A stretch of DNA of 64,000 nt from positions 172,928,310-172,992,309 of the forward strand of contig CP136064.1 in assembly GCA_032622095.1 (NCBI GenBank), read 5' to 3'. Both the position numbers and the translations under genes were made by a program. The notes below the pieces were generated by a model, which did no database searches, was not told the DNA's origin, and saw only the letters and a program-made list of their open reading frames with translations. Positions 1 to 11,381 of the stretch are shown piece after piece (positions within the stretch are counted from its first letter, which is position 1; each line of letters opens with the position of its first letter). This DNA is from Siphonodentalium dalli. Its lineage: Eukaryota > Mollusca > Scaphopoda > Gadilida > Siphonodentaliidae.

Positions 1-474
1 ATAGAAATGCGTCTTCACAATCCGTATATGCAAACCAATCAAACGCACGGGCAGGGTATCGATGATGGGCGCAGAACTGGCGTGAATGATGGAGGCGATT
101 TCGAGCCCGAACGACATCAAATTCTTGATGGTGACCGCGTTATGGTTAACAAGTACGTTCCAGCAGGAATCTCTCACACTAAAGTTTACAGGGATGAAAA
201 AGGTCCAAAAGCTCATGACGTCAGGCAGGATGCACCGACGTGTGTATATGTGGGACCACATGCCCCCAAAATAGTCGTTCCTGCAAACCCCGCACCAGTG
301 GATGCACATAATACCGGTGGATTGTCGCGACCGGCCAGGAACCTGCCTAATGGTTCAAATAGACCAAATCCACTGGCACCACCACCAAAACATGTTACCG
401 GAATAGTTACAAACGAACCCAGCGGCCCTCCACCGCCATACACATATTCAGAACCAGGAAATACACAGTTCTGA
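1..474 (+). CDS. Partial terminal coding exon, Pro-rich tail with PPPPY and C-terminal TQF
   Basis: The frame is open from the first base of the window to a TGA at 472-474, so the coding region probably starts upstream; the first Met (7-9) need not be a start. The 155 residues after that Met are hydrophilic and rich in Pro, Asn, Gly and Asp, with no membrane segment. Near the end is PPPPY (about residues 141-145), a PPxY-type WW-domain ligand. The last residues, N-T-Q-F, fit a class I PDZ ligand (S/T-x-hydrophobic). Together these suggest the cytoplasmic tail of a membrane or scaffold protein, which is inference. Codon use and composition look more coding-like than the AT-rich flank. The family is not recognised. 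The gene would run toward the minus-strand transporter, tail to tail. It could also be an internal exon whose frame runs past a donor site. Confidence 0.5.
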   Translation: MEMRLHNPYMQTNQTHGQGIDDGRRTGVNDGGDFEPERHQILDGDRVMVNKYVPAGISHTKVYRDEKGPKAHDVRQDAPTCVYVGPHAPKIVVPANPAPVDAHNTGGLSRPARNLPNGSNRPNPLAPPPKHVTGIVTNEPSGPPPPYTYSEPGNTQF

Positions 475-834
475 GTTCAGAGAGAATGAGGTCACGACAC
501 AACGTTGATTTCTGTGATTGAATGGAGACTGGTATTCCATGGTTAACCTAGTGTAATACGATCACTGGAGAGAGCTCTTTTCGGAAGGATTTCAAGGGAT
601 CAAGTAAGCAGGTCGGTTCGCGATTTGATTTAAAGTCGTGCACAATTTTTCAAAACCAAAACTAAATTATTGATAACTCTCTTTGTTCACGTCCTGTCGA
701 TAAAGATTGGTCGATGTATACGGAACATTTTATATAAGTATTCTATATTCTCCTGAACTTTCGTAAATTTGCCACAGAGCCGCTCTTTAGTCTAAAGATG
801 GTCTATCACTTCCCAGCAAGTTCCATATAGATTC
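475..834 (+). other. Probable 3' UTR / flank
   Basis: Follows the stop codon of the first exon. No coding potential or repeat is visible. The nearest AATAAA (945-950) lies inside the following foldback, so the transcript end cannot be placed. Confidence 0.3.
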
Positions 835-1320
835 CGCGGTAGAAAATACACTGTGGGAAATCATGTGGTTTCGAGTTGATGAGTATCACGCATTCAAAAT
901 GGCCGAGGCGATCTAAAACGCGACCAGACGTGAGGAAAAAAGGTAATAAACTAAGATATGACATATTACATATTATTTTGACAGCTACAAGCAGATACTA
1001 TACTATTTGTCAATCAAGCTGATACCTCATTTATGTCCAAATTCATATCTGTTTGCTCTAGCATTCTGACCAAAGTTGTAAGTCGAAGGATTCTCTAAGA
1101 TATATGGACTGGTGTGTTCCACTTACCTCCGACTGGCAACTTTGGTCAGAATGTTATAGAAAACCTCTAAGTATTTCCGAACAAATAAGGTATCAACTTG
1201 TTTCAAAAATAAACTAGCATGTACTCGTGTCAGTTCCTCGTATATTATGTTTTTGTGCGTTTGCAAATTTTGAATGCGTGGTACTCACCAACCTCGATAA
1301 CACGTGATTTGCTACCGTGT
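835..1320. mobile_element. Foldback (long inverted repeat) element, ~490 bp
   Basis: The left part (GCGGTAGAAAATACAC, then AATCATGTGGTTTCGAG and ACGCATTCAAAAT) is matched in reverse complement by the right part (ATTTTGAATGCGTGGTACTC, AACACGTGATTTGCTACCG). A second inner pair matches too: GCATTCTGACCAAAGTTG near 1061 and CAACTTTGGTCAGAATG near 1138. There is no ORF of note. It is a non-autonomous foldback or MITE-type element. The ends are approximate and no clear target duplication was seen. Confidence 0.6.
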
Positions 1321-2639
1321 CTGTCCAGAAAATTTTCTATCAATTAATATCCATTTTATTTACAATTTCTTATGAAATGTTTATAGGATATTTTTAGATC
1401 AGAAATCCACGCGAGAACGTTCTGAACGTACCAACAACTCTATCTTGTTAGCTTCTTCAAGCAAGGTAGTTTTGTATTTCACATACGAGATTTATCCCGA
1501 ATTACGATCGAAACGAGCCGCTTTATTATGCCTTTATAGACAAATAATACACACCATCTTCAGTTGTATCTGTATGTTTCATCACAAAATAGTCTTGAAC
1601 TCTGGATTTATAAAAATTACGTTGTTCTTGTAACTGTGGCCGGAAAGAGATAGACCGTCTTTAACCAGTGTGGCCAAAAGTTCCTGGTATTTCTAAATGG
1701 ATTTTCTCAAAATTTGTCAGGAATTTATTTGTGAAATTTGGCACAAGCGATTATTGTGATACAATATTTAAGAACCATCGAAAAATTGCTTATTATAATC
1801 TCATTTACTTCACTGTTTCACCGTTTTCAGGTTCCAAGAACTTCTGTAAATTAGATTTGTTTCAAAAGTTCAGTTCATATATCCATGATATCATATCTGA
1901 AGATCATGAGAGGAGACTTAATTTTTCTTGATTCGTGAAATCTTACGAATATTTTCACTTAGAAAGACAACTACCCACAAATAGTTTTCTATATTTGAGA
2001 ATTTTCATGTTATTCATGTTGATCAAAATTAGGCTAAGATTAGTTCTGTGCCATGGTGTCATAACCACCATATCTATTAACAATGTGGCCTAATTTTCAG
2101 TTGGTTGCTCACTGCTTGAGTGGACCACACTACATATCAACATTTGTTTTCATTGGGCTGGAATATGTATGACTGCTTTATTCTTCATTATAATGGGGGT
2201 ATGACGCTATGTTGTGCAATTACACATTTAACTCAACATAATGATACATATGAAGCCTCCTCTCATAGAGCCAAGACAATAAGCTGTTTGGTCGCAACTT
2301 TGGTGATTGGAGTGTTGTGTGAAATTATTAATTATTCTAGCATTTCTTGGTACCGAAAGGGACAAAAAAGATAATTATATTTTTAACCTCTCAAATGTAT
2401 TATAATCCATTGTTTTTGTCACCTCTTAATAATTGATCAGATTCTGCAAAAATGAAGATGATGATATGTGAAATCCAGCGAAATTCTTTGTTGAAAACCT
2501 CTTGTCATATTTGGCTGTATTTATGCAAAACGTGCATCTCCATCTGAAATATTAGTAGTTGGTGCAATAATAGACATGCTCGGTCAGCCCCGGAACGTAA
2601 CACACAATAGTAATTACTATGATTAAAGATGGCCTGTCC
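1321..2639. other. AT-rich DNA, nothing recognised
   Basis: Only short open frames in AT-rich sequence. One of 84 codons at 2120-2374 (+) is hydrophobic but has no family signature. No convincing gene or repeat seen. Confidence 0.4.
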
Positions 2640-2810
2640 GACTTGACACCATAAAACCGAAATATGTACGCTGTATATACCAGAGCGTAATAAGAATGGG
2701 CCCACACGTTCACTTATATGAGGTTTTGGTGGCCAGACATCGATTCAAAAAATGGATGTTTTACAACGTTTTGATTCTTGCAGCAACAAACCAAATTATC
2801 GCCAAAGCTT
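2640..2810. repeat. Diverged dispersed repeat, copy 1
   Basis: Shares an ordered series of short matches with 5820-5980: GACACCATAAAACC, then ATATGTACG, and an end containing GCAACAA followed by CCAAATTATCG or CCAATCATCG. The copies are old and strongly diverged. The family is unknown. Confidence 0.4.
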
Positions 2811-2900
2811 ACGTCACCCAAAGGCGGTAGATAATAAAGAGCGTTCTCAATGTAGTCAATTATGAGCTTTTGTAATCGTTTTGGACATGTTACCGATATA

Positions 2901-3178
2901 TGATTTAGTGGATTTAGGCGATGTCTGTGTGATACGAACGATGACGATTTAGAGGATTTAGGCGATGTCTGTTGTGATACGAATGATGATGATTTAGGCG
3001 GTGCCTGTGTGATACGAATGATGATGATTTAGGCGGGGCCTGTGTGATACGAATGATGATGATTTAGGCGATGCCTGTGTGATACGAATGATGATGATTT
3101 AGGCGATGCCTGTGTGATACGAATGATGATGATTTAGTGGATTTAGGCGACGACTGTGTGATACGAATGATGATGATT
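2901..3178. repeat. 35-bp minisatellite, about 7 units
   Basis: The core GATTTAGGCGATGCCTGTG followed by TGATACGAATGATGAT recurs. GATACGAAT begins at 3011, 3046, 3081 and 3116, an exact 35-bp period. Edge units are 36-45 bp because an extra GATTTAGTG/GATTTAGAG segment is inserted. Units abut without unique spacers. A period of 35 is not a multiple of three, so it is not a coding repeat. Confidence 0.9.
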
Positions 3179-3267
3179 GAAAGTATTTTTCATTTTCTTT
3201 TACCTTGTATAAGCGTTACAAAATTTTGAACTATTTCGTGGCAAATCAGACTGTGAATCTTTAATTG

Positions 3268-3824
3268 CCTTACTCGTATTTAAATTCACGCAGTACTATT
3301 TTTCGCCTCAGTTTTGAATTCGTGCACCGAGCCGCGCGAATTCAAAACGGACAAAAATATTTTCGTAATATTTCTATGATATTTTGGATTTGATGACAGT
3401 TTCGGTTCATAGTAATTGCTGCATGGAGATAGTATGTGTATATTAAACACCATCGCGGCGGATTTACATCATGTAGACAATAAACTAGTAACTACATACA
3501 TCATAATTTTGTGGCGATCTGGACTATTAGTATTTCTGATACAAGCATTTCAACAATGTCTATGTTACCATGATTTGTCGCTTGAATTGTGAGCAATGGT
3601 CTTGATAGCGGTTAGCCGAATGTAAATATATACATACATGTACAGGCGTAATTGCCTGTTCAACTCTTCATAATATGTAAACTCAGCAACATAGCCCTCT
3701 TGTATTTCATATGGCTGTAGTTTAGATTAAACTTGGGAGTCGTACTATTTTTCGCTCATTTAAAAATTCGCACACCGATGGGTGCGCGAAAAATAGTACG
3801 GCGCGAATTTAAATACGAGTAAGG
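3268..3824. mobile_element. TIR element (MITE-like), 557 bp, ~38-bp inverted ends
   Basis: The left end CCTTACTCGTATTTAAATTC followed by a segment with GTACTATTTTTCGC is repeated inverted at the right end (GCGAAAAATAGTAC, then GAATTTAAATACGAGTAAGG). Inside each end lies a further short palindrome around GAATTCGTGC / GCGCGAATTC and GCACACCG / GGTGCGCG. No coding capacity. A partial relative (TTATTTTCGCTCAGTTTTAAA) occurs at about 44840. The superfamily is undetermined because no clear target duplication is visible. Confidence 0.7.
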
Positions 3825-4312
3825 TATATCCTTCAAGAATATGTGTTGTTTTAAAAAGAAATTATTAATCAAATATCAATAGTCGCCTTACAGTCAAAAG
3901 GACGTAAGTCGGTTTTGGGGCAAAATCTGATTCATACGCGCTAACACGCGTCCCGCCACGTCTTCAGCTTGTGTCAAAACATCGCACCACAAGCTCAACC
4001 AGTTTTTTTATATCCGTGATTTGCTTTTGTTACCCCTTTGCGGTGCTTGCTTTTACACCAGCAAGATATTTTATTTTGACTTTCTTGTTGATCTACGATG
4101 AAGAATAGCAAGATGTGTCCTTTTATATACTAAACGTCTGATTTTGACAAAAAAATTAACGTAATATATAACTCTTGCAAAAATTCGTAACAACAATTTG
4201 TTGCGTGATTACTCGCAGACCACTAGATCGGCTAGGCATCAAGTTATATGTTCACAAATTGTGTATTTTTGCATCTCTTCAGACATTTTACAGTAATGCC
4301 TTGAGTAATCGA
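3825..4312. other. Unremarkable DNA
   Basis: No gene, repeat or structure recognised. Confidence 0.4.
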
Positions 4313-4400
4313 CTCCTTAACCACAGCAGAATTATGGGTAACTTTCAGGATTTAGTCGGAAATATGGCTTGTTGTCATTCATCGGAAAGCTCTCACCGAG
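4313..4400. repeat. Dispersed repeat, single arm (relative of 11382-11676 and 63826-63892)
   Basis: Contains AACCACAGCAGAATTATGGG, GATTTAGTCGGAAATATGGC and CATTCATCGGAAAGCTCTC, the same ordered blocks that make up the palindromic repeat at 11382-11676. Only one arm is present here. Confidence 0.75.
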
Positions 4401-5819
4401 GACATTACTGTAGTTACATTTTATGAACAACAGCCAAATTAAATTTTAAAAGTTCTTTGTCTCTCCTATATTATGACAAAAATAGATTTACGCCCTTTTG
4501 ACTGTATATATATGACGACGATATCTATATACACTCATAAAATAAGATAATGGCTGCGGACACACGTACCACAGTAGCGATGGCATAGTAGGTGTGACAA
4601 TTTATTATGGTGGAGTTTGGTGACAATTGGTTGTCATAATTAATATGCCATGTCGCTATGTCGCCCTTTGCAAATTCGCACAATGAGTCTACCAGCGACG
4701 GTCGATCTCTCAAGGATGTATCTACCTGAATGTCTTGTCGATGTTGATCTGTGCTCAACGCGCAGTGTTATATTTTGCATGCTAATACACAAGTCCACTT
4801 GATAACTTAATGAATAACCCATCTCAACAGCCATGATTGTTCTTACTAATGAAATTAATATAAGTAGATAACATGCATGCATTGAGATCATATAAAAAAC
4901 GTACCACAATAATGATATGTGAGTCAATGAGGAATTGCCACCAGGCCACGGCCAAACACAATTCTGGACGATCTATCGTGCAATTATATATACAATTATT
5001 TTTTTTGGACCGAGACCCATCCCGTTACTCTTCTATAACGGACTTTACGCCCATAATCGTGGGCGGGAGTTATATTGCTTGTAATTATTCGGATTAGGTC
5101 AAATGATACTTTGCGTACATGGACATAGATGGCAGCGTTTCCCAAGCATGATGATATCAAACATGGGTATATCAGAGGTCCGTTAAATGTCAAAGCAACG
5201 AGATTAAAAACTAAACAATGCCTTGTTTTCCAGAGAATTTCGATTTGTCGCGGTATCAGAAAATGCATGTAAACAATACATTAAACGATCGTATCATCAC
5301 TTTACCATTTTCTATCGAAGTAGATGATATATATCATTTTGAAGATCGATTAATCGCGGACATGTCATATGATTAATACGTTCATGTACATGTAGTGTGT
5401 CTTTTGAATGAACGTCCGTCATAGAAAAGCAACAGGGTGGGACTCGGTCCAAAAACAGCATCATCCCAACGGATATCCCAAACTGTTGTGGATCGAGAAA
5501 ACTTGGTCTACAAAGTACAGTGTTTTTCAAATGGCATGTCATGCTCACAATGTATTATTTTGCACAGTGGAATCTAAATATTAACCACACCACGATTATT
5601 AAAAAATTATGTGGTACTCGAATACATCTTTCAATTCCGAAATACATATACAATCCATAAAATGTTCAGTCACTTTTTTGTGGAATCTATAGGTGCGTGA
5701 TGTTTTTCGGCATACAAACCAAGTTCTTAGTCATATATAATATAGTTTTGATAATGCTCCCCACCTATGTATAGTTCCACTTTGGTTTCTTAAGACTTTC
5801 AACACGAGTCCGTTATCTT
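4401..5819. other. AT-rich DNA, nothing recognised
   Basis: Only short open frames on both strands with no recognisable domains. Confidence 0.4.
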
Positions 5820-5980
5820 GATTTGAGACACCATAAAACCAATATATGTACGTTTTCTATATTCGAAAATAATTATATCGGGTCATCGGACCCATGAACA
5901 AATTATTAGGAGGCTTCAAACGAGAAAGCTTTATCTCATTTTGAAGTTTCGTTGTGGTAGCAACAATTCCAATCATCGTC
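5820..5980. repeat. Diverged dispersed repeat, copy 2
   Basis: Partner of 2640-2810, same orientation. Shares ACACCATAAAACC, ATATGTACG and the GCAACAA..CCAA..ATCG end. Confidence 0.4.
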
Positions 5981-7080
5981 TCTGATAATTGAGAGGGTCC
6001 ATGTTTTTGTTTCCCAAAAAAAAGCAACAGTTCCCGTGGTTCCGACTGTGTCGTTTCTGATTGTTACAAGTGATTAATCTGCAGAGATGTTTTCTGATAG
6101 CCGTCAGTTTTATAATCGCCTGTAACTACTCATTGGTCTCGCCCGTTGACTATCAACCGCTCCAGCGGAGAAGATTAATCATAACATGATTGTTGTTACC
6201 CTGTAAATTACATGCAATTTACATACAATAATTACACATTAGTGTGCATCCACCCTTAGCAGGAAGTGTCTAATTTGCTTTAACGGTAGCCTTTGTCGTA
6301 AATTGCATTAGATGACTGCTCTAGCGTTTTAATGAATAAATATGTCTGAGAATGAAGCTTCAATTCGAGAAGATTAATTTTCTGAAAAAAAAGTGGCCAC
6401 ATCTTGGAGAAATATGCATTTCGGTCAGAGGCATCGAAATTTAGATGCAAATATACGAATGAATGAAAATATTTATTATAGCGTATGGTTATAACACCCG
6501 GCCCTTAGGACCTATAATTCCAATTTAAAAAACAAAATTACATTTAACACAAATTAATGTGCATTTGCGTTTTTTTTTAATGTTTTGATTGTCTCAATGT
6601 GTAATTTATTCTCTATGCCTCCGTTTGAGCATATATGTATTATGTATATGGTTGTACAGTACTGAACTACCATGTGATAATACTTTTCAACACTATTCGT
6701 ACTAATTGATTTTTGGTTATGCTTCTTTTATCAAACTTGTGATTGCTAATCACCATATTCAATTATCATAGTTATATTTAACTATAATAGTTGAATTCAG
6801 GATGTACCAGACCTGTTAATTATCCAGCATAACAACATGCGTATCTGTGAAATCACAGGACACGCTACAGAGGAGATACGTGAAATAGCTCAACAAGATC
6901 AACCATTGCTTTACTGAATACTCATTGAAGTGTAAATGTATAGTTCCTTTAAAATGTTCAGATCATATTATGTATTATGTATGTTTGTCTATATGTCGTC
7001 TGTTTATATTTCCTGAACACCGCTCCGTCTGAATAATAGTCAATTCCAATGTTTACTTAATTGATAACTCATGGGAGAAT
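5981..7080. other. Mostly AT-rich; possible LINE tail and MITE fragment
   Basis: At about 6455-6530 the sequence (AAAATATTTATTATAGCGTA, then CCCTTAGGACCTATAA) looks like the reversed 3' tail of a non-LTR element. At about 6994-7080, TCCTGAACACCGCTCC and CATGGGAGAATCCATG resemble the distal part of the TTAA MITE family at 10848-11109. Otherwise nothing was seen. Confidence 0.3.
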
Positions 7081-7131
7081 CCATGTTGCAAAGAAAGGGA
7101 TTAGAAGACGGAGAACAAACTCAACCAACAA

Positions 7132-7447
7132 CTAGCATATATTGAAACTGACAAAGGGTGAATAAAATATTGCAATTTCGGAGATCTTCACTGTAAATAT
7201 GTTCGGACATTTTGTGCAAATAATGAGTCTATATAATGCGAGTATTGAAACGACTAATGCGCCTCTAACCCACAGATCGTACAAAAATGGCAATATGTAT
7301 AGTGTATTAAAGATACGGTAAGCGTTGGCGGTGGGTATTGCTGTTAAAATTGTCACATCCGTTAAAACCGCCATAAATATAAAGTATATTATATTATAGA
7401 CAAACATTGTTCTTATACCAATAATAAATATCGCGTAAATTGCATAT
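7132..7447 (-). pseudogene. Possible fragment of a 7TM (GPCR-like) receptor
   Basis: The minus frame reads through about 100 residues between stops. A basic turn (I-R-T-M) leads into a helix ending N-x-x-Y-F-I-F-M-A-V-L-T-D, reminiscent of GPCR TM2 with its conserved Asp. Then comes a second helix, LYDLWVRGALVVSILALYRL, whose end Y-R-L-I-I-C-T-K-C-P is placed like the DRY..CxP region after TM3. A hydrophobic segment follows, as TM4 would. Against this: the Cys expected 25 residues before that Arg is Thr, the DRY Asp is Tyr, and a stop follows at 7132. AT-rich DNA also encodes hydrophobic peptides by chance. If real, it is a decayed or highly divergent single-exon fragment. No neighbouring exons were found. 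Confidence 0.25.
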
Positions 7448-7528
7448 TATTGTCACGTTAGTACTCTGTGTTATGTAAACAAACGACATGTTATGTAAAC
7501 AAAGTACGTAAAGAGTATGCTATAAACA

Positions 7529-7694
7529 AAACACTCAACACCGGAGAGACCCCACTAATGAAATTTGGTTATAAATGACGCCAAGTCGTTTACCGGTATA
7601 TCGTTTTCTAATCCTCGCCTCTCAATATTTCGGTGTTGAATGAGTCACCATGAATCACTCTCCTAAAAAATGTCGCCACGGTGTTGAGTGTTTG
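7529..7694. repeat. Short imperfect inverted repeat
   Basis: ACACTCAACACCGGAGAG at the left and CACGGTGTTGAGTGTTT at the right are inverted. An inner TTTCGGTGTTGAATGAGT partly repeats the motif. Probably a small foldback element. Confidence 0.45.
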
Positions 7695-8140
7695 GTTATC
7701 GCTCACTATTCACGTGTTGTATATAAACAATGCTCGGCTCACACAAAGTGTGTGTTGTGGATAACATCGGATTCATACTATCATTATACCATACTATTAG
7801 TATATTCTTGATGAATTTAAAAAAAAATTGATAACTGTTATTTATAAATTATAACCTATAACGAAGGCCATCCATGCCTTTAAGGTTCCTCAAGGCGGTC
7901 GCGATGGGAACAGCGGAAAAATCGGAAAAAGTTTGTTAAATCATTATTGTGAAGAAGAACATGAAACAATAGAAGGAATTTGTTCTTATTTTCATTATAA
8001 ATAATCATCCATTGATGAGATTCCACATGTTAAAACCATTGATAACTCCATAACACAGACAGCGTTGATTGTGATAAGATACGAGACGTTGTGTAGTTCT
8101 AAACTAACGTATACACAGCAGTGAGTAAGGGCGGCACTTA
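7695..8140. other. Unremarkable DNA
   Basis: No gene or repeat recognised. Confidence 0.35.
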
Positions 8141-8556
8141 AGGGTACGTCCATACGCTTGCAAGTTTGCACGGTATGTTTTTGCGGGCATGCATTTCGTC
8201 GTAGAAAACCACATGGTGCCAGAATATGAACGGAAAGATGCACATAACATGCATCTTTACCAAAGCGAAAGACATGAGAAGTAACATTTATGTAGTTGCA
8301 CTTGTAACGGTGCTACTGGAATTTGCCTTCAAATACCTGTATGATTTATTCTTGCTATATAATTGCATGATATGTACAGGCAAATTCCGGTAGCATCGCT
8401 ACAGGTGGAACTACAGAGATTTTACTTCGCACGTAGTTAGCTGTGGTACAGATGCACTTTATGTGCTTGTTTCCGTTTATATTATGGCACCATATCGTTT
8501 TCTACGGCGAAATGCTTGCAAACAATACTGTGGAAATTTGCCAGTGTATGAACGTC
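8141..8556. mobile_element. Foldback element, ~416 bp, arms of about 170-185 bp
   Basis: The left arm begins GGGTACGTCCATACGC and carries TTCGTCGTAGAAAACCACAT, GATGCACATAACATGCATC and GCTACTGGAATTTGCCTT. The right arm is its diverged reverse complement (AGGCAAATTCCGGTAGCATC, then TTTTCTACGGCGAAATGC and GTGTATGAACGTCGC). The same family is seen at 47991-48398 (both arms) and 50697-50895 (one arm). Arm identity is well below perfect, so the copy is old. No coding capacity. Confidence 0.75.
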
Positions 8557-8828
8557 GCTCTACATGATTTTCGTGGCATTAAAGCAAATGAAAACAACAA
8601 AGTATGTGGTATATGTCGTAAGATAAGATAAGATTTTAATGCAAAATACACCCAAATGGGCAGTTGCAAACGTGAATAAAATACATATAATTTGACAAAA
8701 AGTAACTATACATAATTGATGAGTAACATAATATGCATATACACGTACAATATAGTTTCCTAACGAATTTCTTTTATCTCTTTTCATCAGTTATAAATTA
8801 TCAATTGACTAGCTTTTATTGGAATCCC

Positions 8829-9340
8829 GAGGGGTGAAGAAAGACCGGATCATGTCACATATAACATTAATGGTTGGTTTGTGTTCATTCTTCATAATAA
8901 ATCTAAATTTCTCATAATTCGTCATATCTGAAAAAATGTGGGAACTCTGTGATTATGTCCTTAAAATATGTATCGCGCATACTTTTGTACGCTCTACATT
9001 CTAATATAAAATGGTATTCTGTTTCAATTTGTTTACATTTACAAAAGGTACATAATCTTTCTTTAATGACTTAATTTTTTACATTTTGAGAAGCATGGAT
9101 GTTTTATGTGATATATGCTAATACGATGGCATTCTCATTTGTTGATATTTGCTATTTGATATACGGAATTTCAATAAATTTCTATTCATCACACGAAAGC
9201 ATTGAGTGCCTTTAATATAATATAAATGTATCATTACACTGTTAATAGTAGTAACCGGTTCAGTTCCATATACCGCATAACATGTGTTTCTACGTTATTG
9301 TTTCCGAGCAGAATATGTCGGGAAGATACTCATGATTTAT
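8829..9340 (-). pseudogene. 5'-truncated non-LTR retrotransposon, reverse-transcriptase ORF tail
   Basis: On the minus strand, about 9062 down to 8912 reads as the C-terminal tail typical of non-LTR (LINE) reverse-transcriptase polyproteins: R-L-C-T-F-C then YHFILECRAYKSMRDTYF. The Cys-x2-Cys ... His-x4-Cys spacing is the hallmark of this domain. A stop (8912-8914) interrupts it, and the region beyond still reads in fragments (F-R-F-I-M-K; S-F-F-T-P), so it is a decayed copy. Upstream coding sequence toward 9340 is too degraded to align by eye. The reverse-transcriptase catalytic core and endonuclease are absent. The segment 8630-8828 may be its 3' untranslated tail. Confidence 0.65.
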
Positions 9341-9985
9341 TGGCGTAAAATGATAATTTAGCAGATTGTATTGAGCTGGTGGAGTGGATTAGGCATTCAT
9401 TATCTTAATACGAATATTTCATATATAGATTCAGTTTGTAAACTGTTTTTCCACGTTCTGACATCAGAAGTCTGGAACATATAGAAGTGTAATAATATTA
9501 TGTCTTTCCACATAATTATGTTGCTCACATTAACGCGAAAATAGCGTGAATGTACTAGGTTCAATTTCAGACTTGAATGTTATATGTCGGTTTAATACTT
9601 TTTATCACATAATTCGCCCTAAACCCGGCCTCATACACACGCGTATTATCGGCACGCGCATTCACATGAAAGCTTAGCACAATGCTGTCGATGTCTATTC
9701 CGGAATTTATTATTATGTTAATTAGAATATAATTATGATATTCGATTTGTGTTGGGTTATTTAGTGTTGACTGTGTGGTAAACATGTGTGATACGGGTGG
9801 TTGAACAATTTTGTCCACACAAAAATTACACATTTAAAATGGAACTATATTTTCTCTTGAAGGTGTCTTAACTTCCTCTTTGGTTGTGATATGGAAATCA
9901 ATATTAATTTGTTTTATCCCCAGCCGTTTTGAGACCATTTTTCCTTTCTAAACTGTGATTATGTGATAAAAATGTATCTCAAATT
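9341..9985. other. AT-rich DNA
   Basis: No gene recognised. It may include more of the decayed LINE to its left. Confidence 0.3.
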
Positions 9986-10097
9986 CGTCGCATTCTATAC
10001 GAATTTTATAAACCTCGTCCACTAAATTCGATTCGCTAAAGCTCGGCTCGAATGGAATTTAGTGCACTCGGTTAATAAATTCCGTATAGAATTGCGA
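9986..10097. repeat. Palindromic MITE-like hairpin
   Basis: ATTCTATACGAATTTTATAA near 9992 faces AATTCCGTATAGAAT near 10078, with an inner ACTAAATTCGATTCG ... CGAATGGAATTTAGT pair. The following TCAGATATCCTCTATAT resembles the flank of the 54470-54628 palindrome. Confidence 0.65.
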
Positions 10098-10847
10098 CTC
10101 ATCAGATATCCTCTATATATTTGTAGGACTTGCTAATTGCTATCCGTCTTTCATATTTCAATACATATAGATTATGACAATTAGCACAATTCATATAGGC
10201 ATAGTAACGTTATATATGTATATTTTGTTATCAACCGACATAGTTTGTGATAATGTGATACATTGATGTGCAACTATATTTATACATAAGATGATTGAGA
10301 GATAAAATTGTATTTTTGCTGATATGTGCGTCCATTTTGGTTGAATCCAAGTGGGTATGGAAAACACCGAGTTTTTTTTTTTACCAAGTATAGTCTATTG
10401 ATCAACGACCATTTCTATACTAAATATGAATACCTTCACTGCTGACTATTGTCCGATACAAAACAGCTGGACAATATTGTAGTCGTCACTGGTGAATACA
10501 ACTGCAGTTGTTACAAATAGTTCACTTACATGTGCTTTAAAAGATAGATTTCCGATAACAAATATTGTAATGTTCTAACAATAGTAACATTTCATATTCT
10601 ATAGTTCGTAGAAACAACAGGCAAAATTATGCTTTTGGAATGGCGCGGTTGGGAAGGCTATTGGGCACATAACTTATATGTCTAAGTATCTACATAGTTG
10701 ATCTGTCTGTAATTATTATTGTGCGTGCATATTTCCCTATGTCCGTGAATGCATAATTTTCTCTAATTTGGAGTCGATTTGATACAACGGTTAATGCGAT
10801 CTGCGTTTGATCGTCGATATTGTGGATAACAGATAATTCACGAAGAG
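10098..10847. other. AT-rich DNA with a short MITE remnant
   Basis: CCATTTCTATACTAAATA at about 10411 matches the terminal inverted repeat of the neighbouring TTAA MITE. Otherwise nothing was recognised. Confidence 0.35.
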
Positions 10848-11109
10848 TTAACCATTTCTATACTAAATACGAATTGACGAGTATACTTATCCCTTAGGAT
10901 ATGTTCAGATAATAAGTTCAACACACGATCATAGAACTTATTATCTGAACATTTCCCACAAATGAATAGCATTCCTTCTGCAATTTATATTGTCTGCCGT
11001 CTGCTCTTTCTTCCTCTTGCATGTGAACATTCCTCCAGATGAATACTGGATCCTTCCAATGGATACTACTATAACTGAGTGGGAAAACCAATTTAGTGCC
11101 CAAGGTTAA
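10848..11109. mobile_element. TTAA-flanked MITE, copy 1 (262 bp)
   Basis: Bounded by TTAA on both sides. The left end CCATTTCTATACTAAATAC is partly inverted at the right (AATTTAGTGCCCAAGG). An internal hairpin is formed by TGTTCAGATAATAAGTTC and GAACTTATTATCTGAACA. The same order of blocks (TGTTCAGATAATAAGT, CTGCCGTCTGCT, GGGAAAACCAATTTAGT) occurs at 11743-11981 and 51727-51996. TTAA targets with CC-starting ends suggest a piggyBac-like origin (inference). Confidence 0.75.
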
Positions 11110-11381
11110 TACCATATAGATTAAATTGTGCATGTTGCAACAAAATCCAAAATTCTGCAGTCGCGTTTTAAAGATTTATTATTAATCATTTTTACTTCTT
11201 CCTTATCTACTAGTAAGCAAAATGACAAGTTTAGAAGTAGCAGAGACACTTTAAAGACACTATTTTCATTTCTATTGAATTTTCCATTCATTTAGTTCAT
11301 ACATTTTGATGTTTTAGAGTGACAGCAATTGGATAATTAGTTTGTTATATTTTCAATAACAAATTTGCATTTTTTGTATAT

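Noticed and set aside
2120-2374. 84-codon hydrophobic frame, faintly like a copper-transporter helix (V-I-G-V-L-C-E-I-I-N-Y)
   Set aside because: No Met-rich motif, no GxxxG, no splice context. Hydrophobic peptides are expected from AT-rich DNA.
2901-3178. Regular repeats considered as a CRISPR array
   Set aside because: Units abut without unique spacers; context is eukaryotic.
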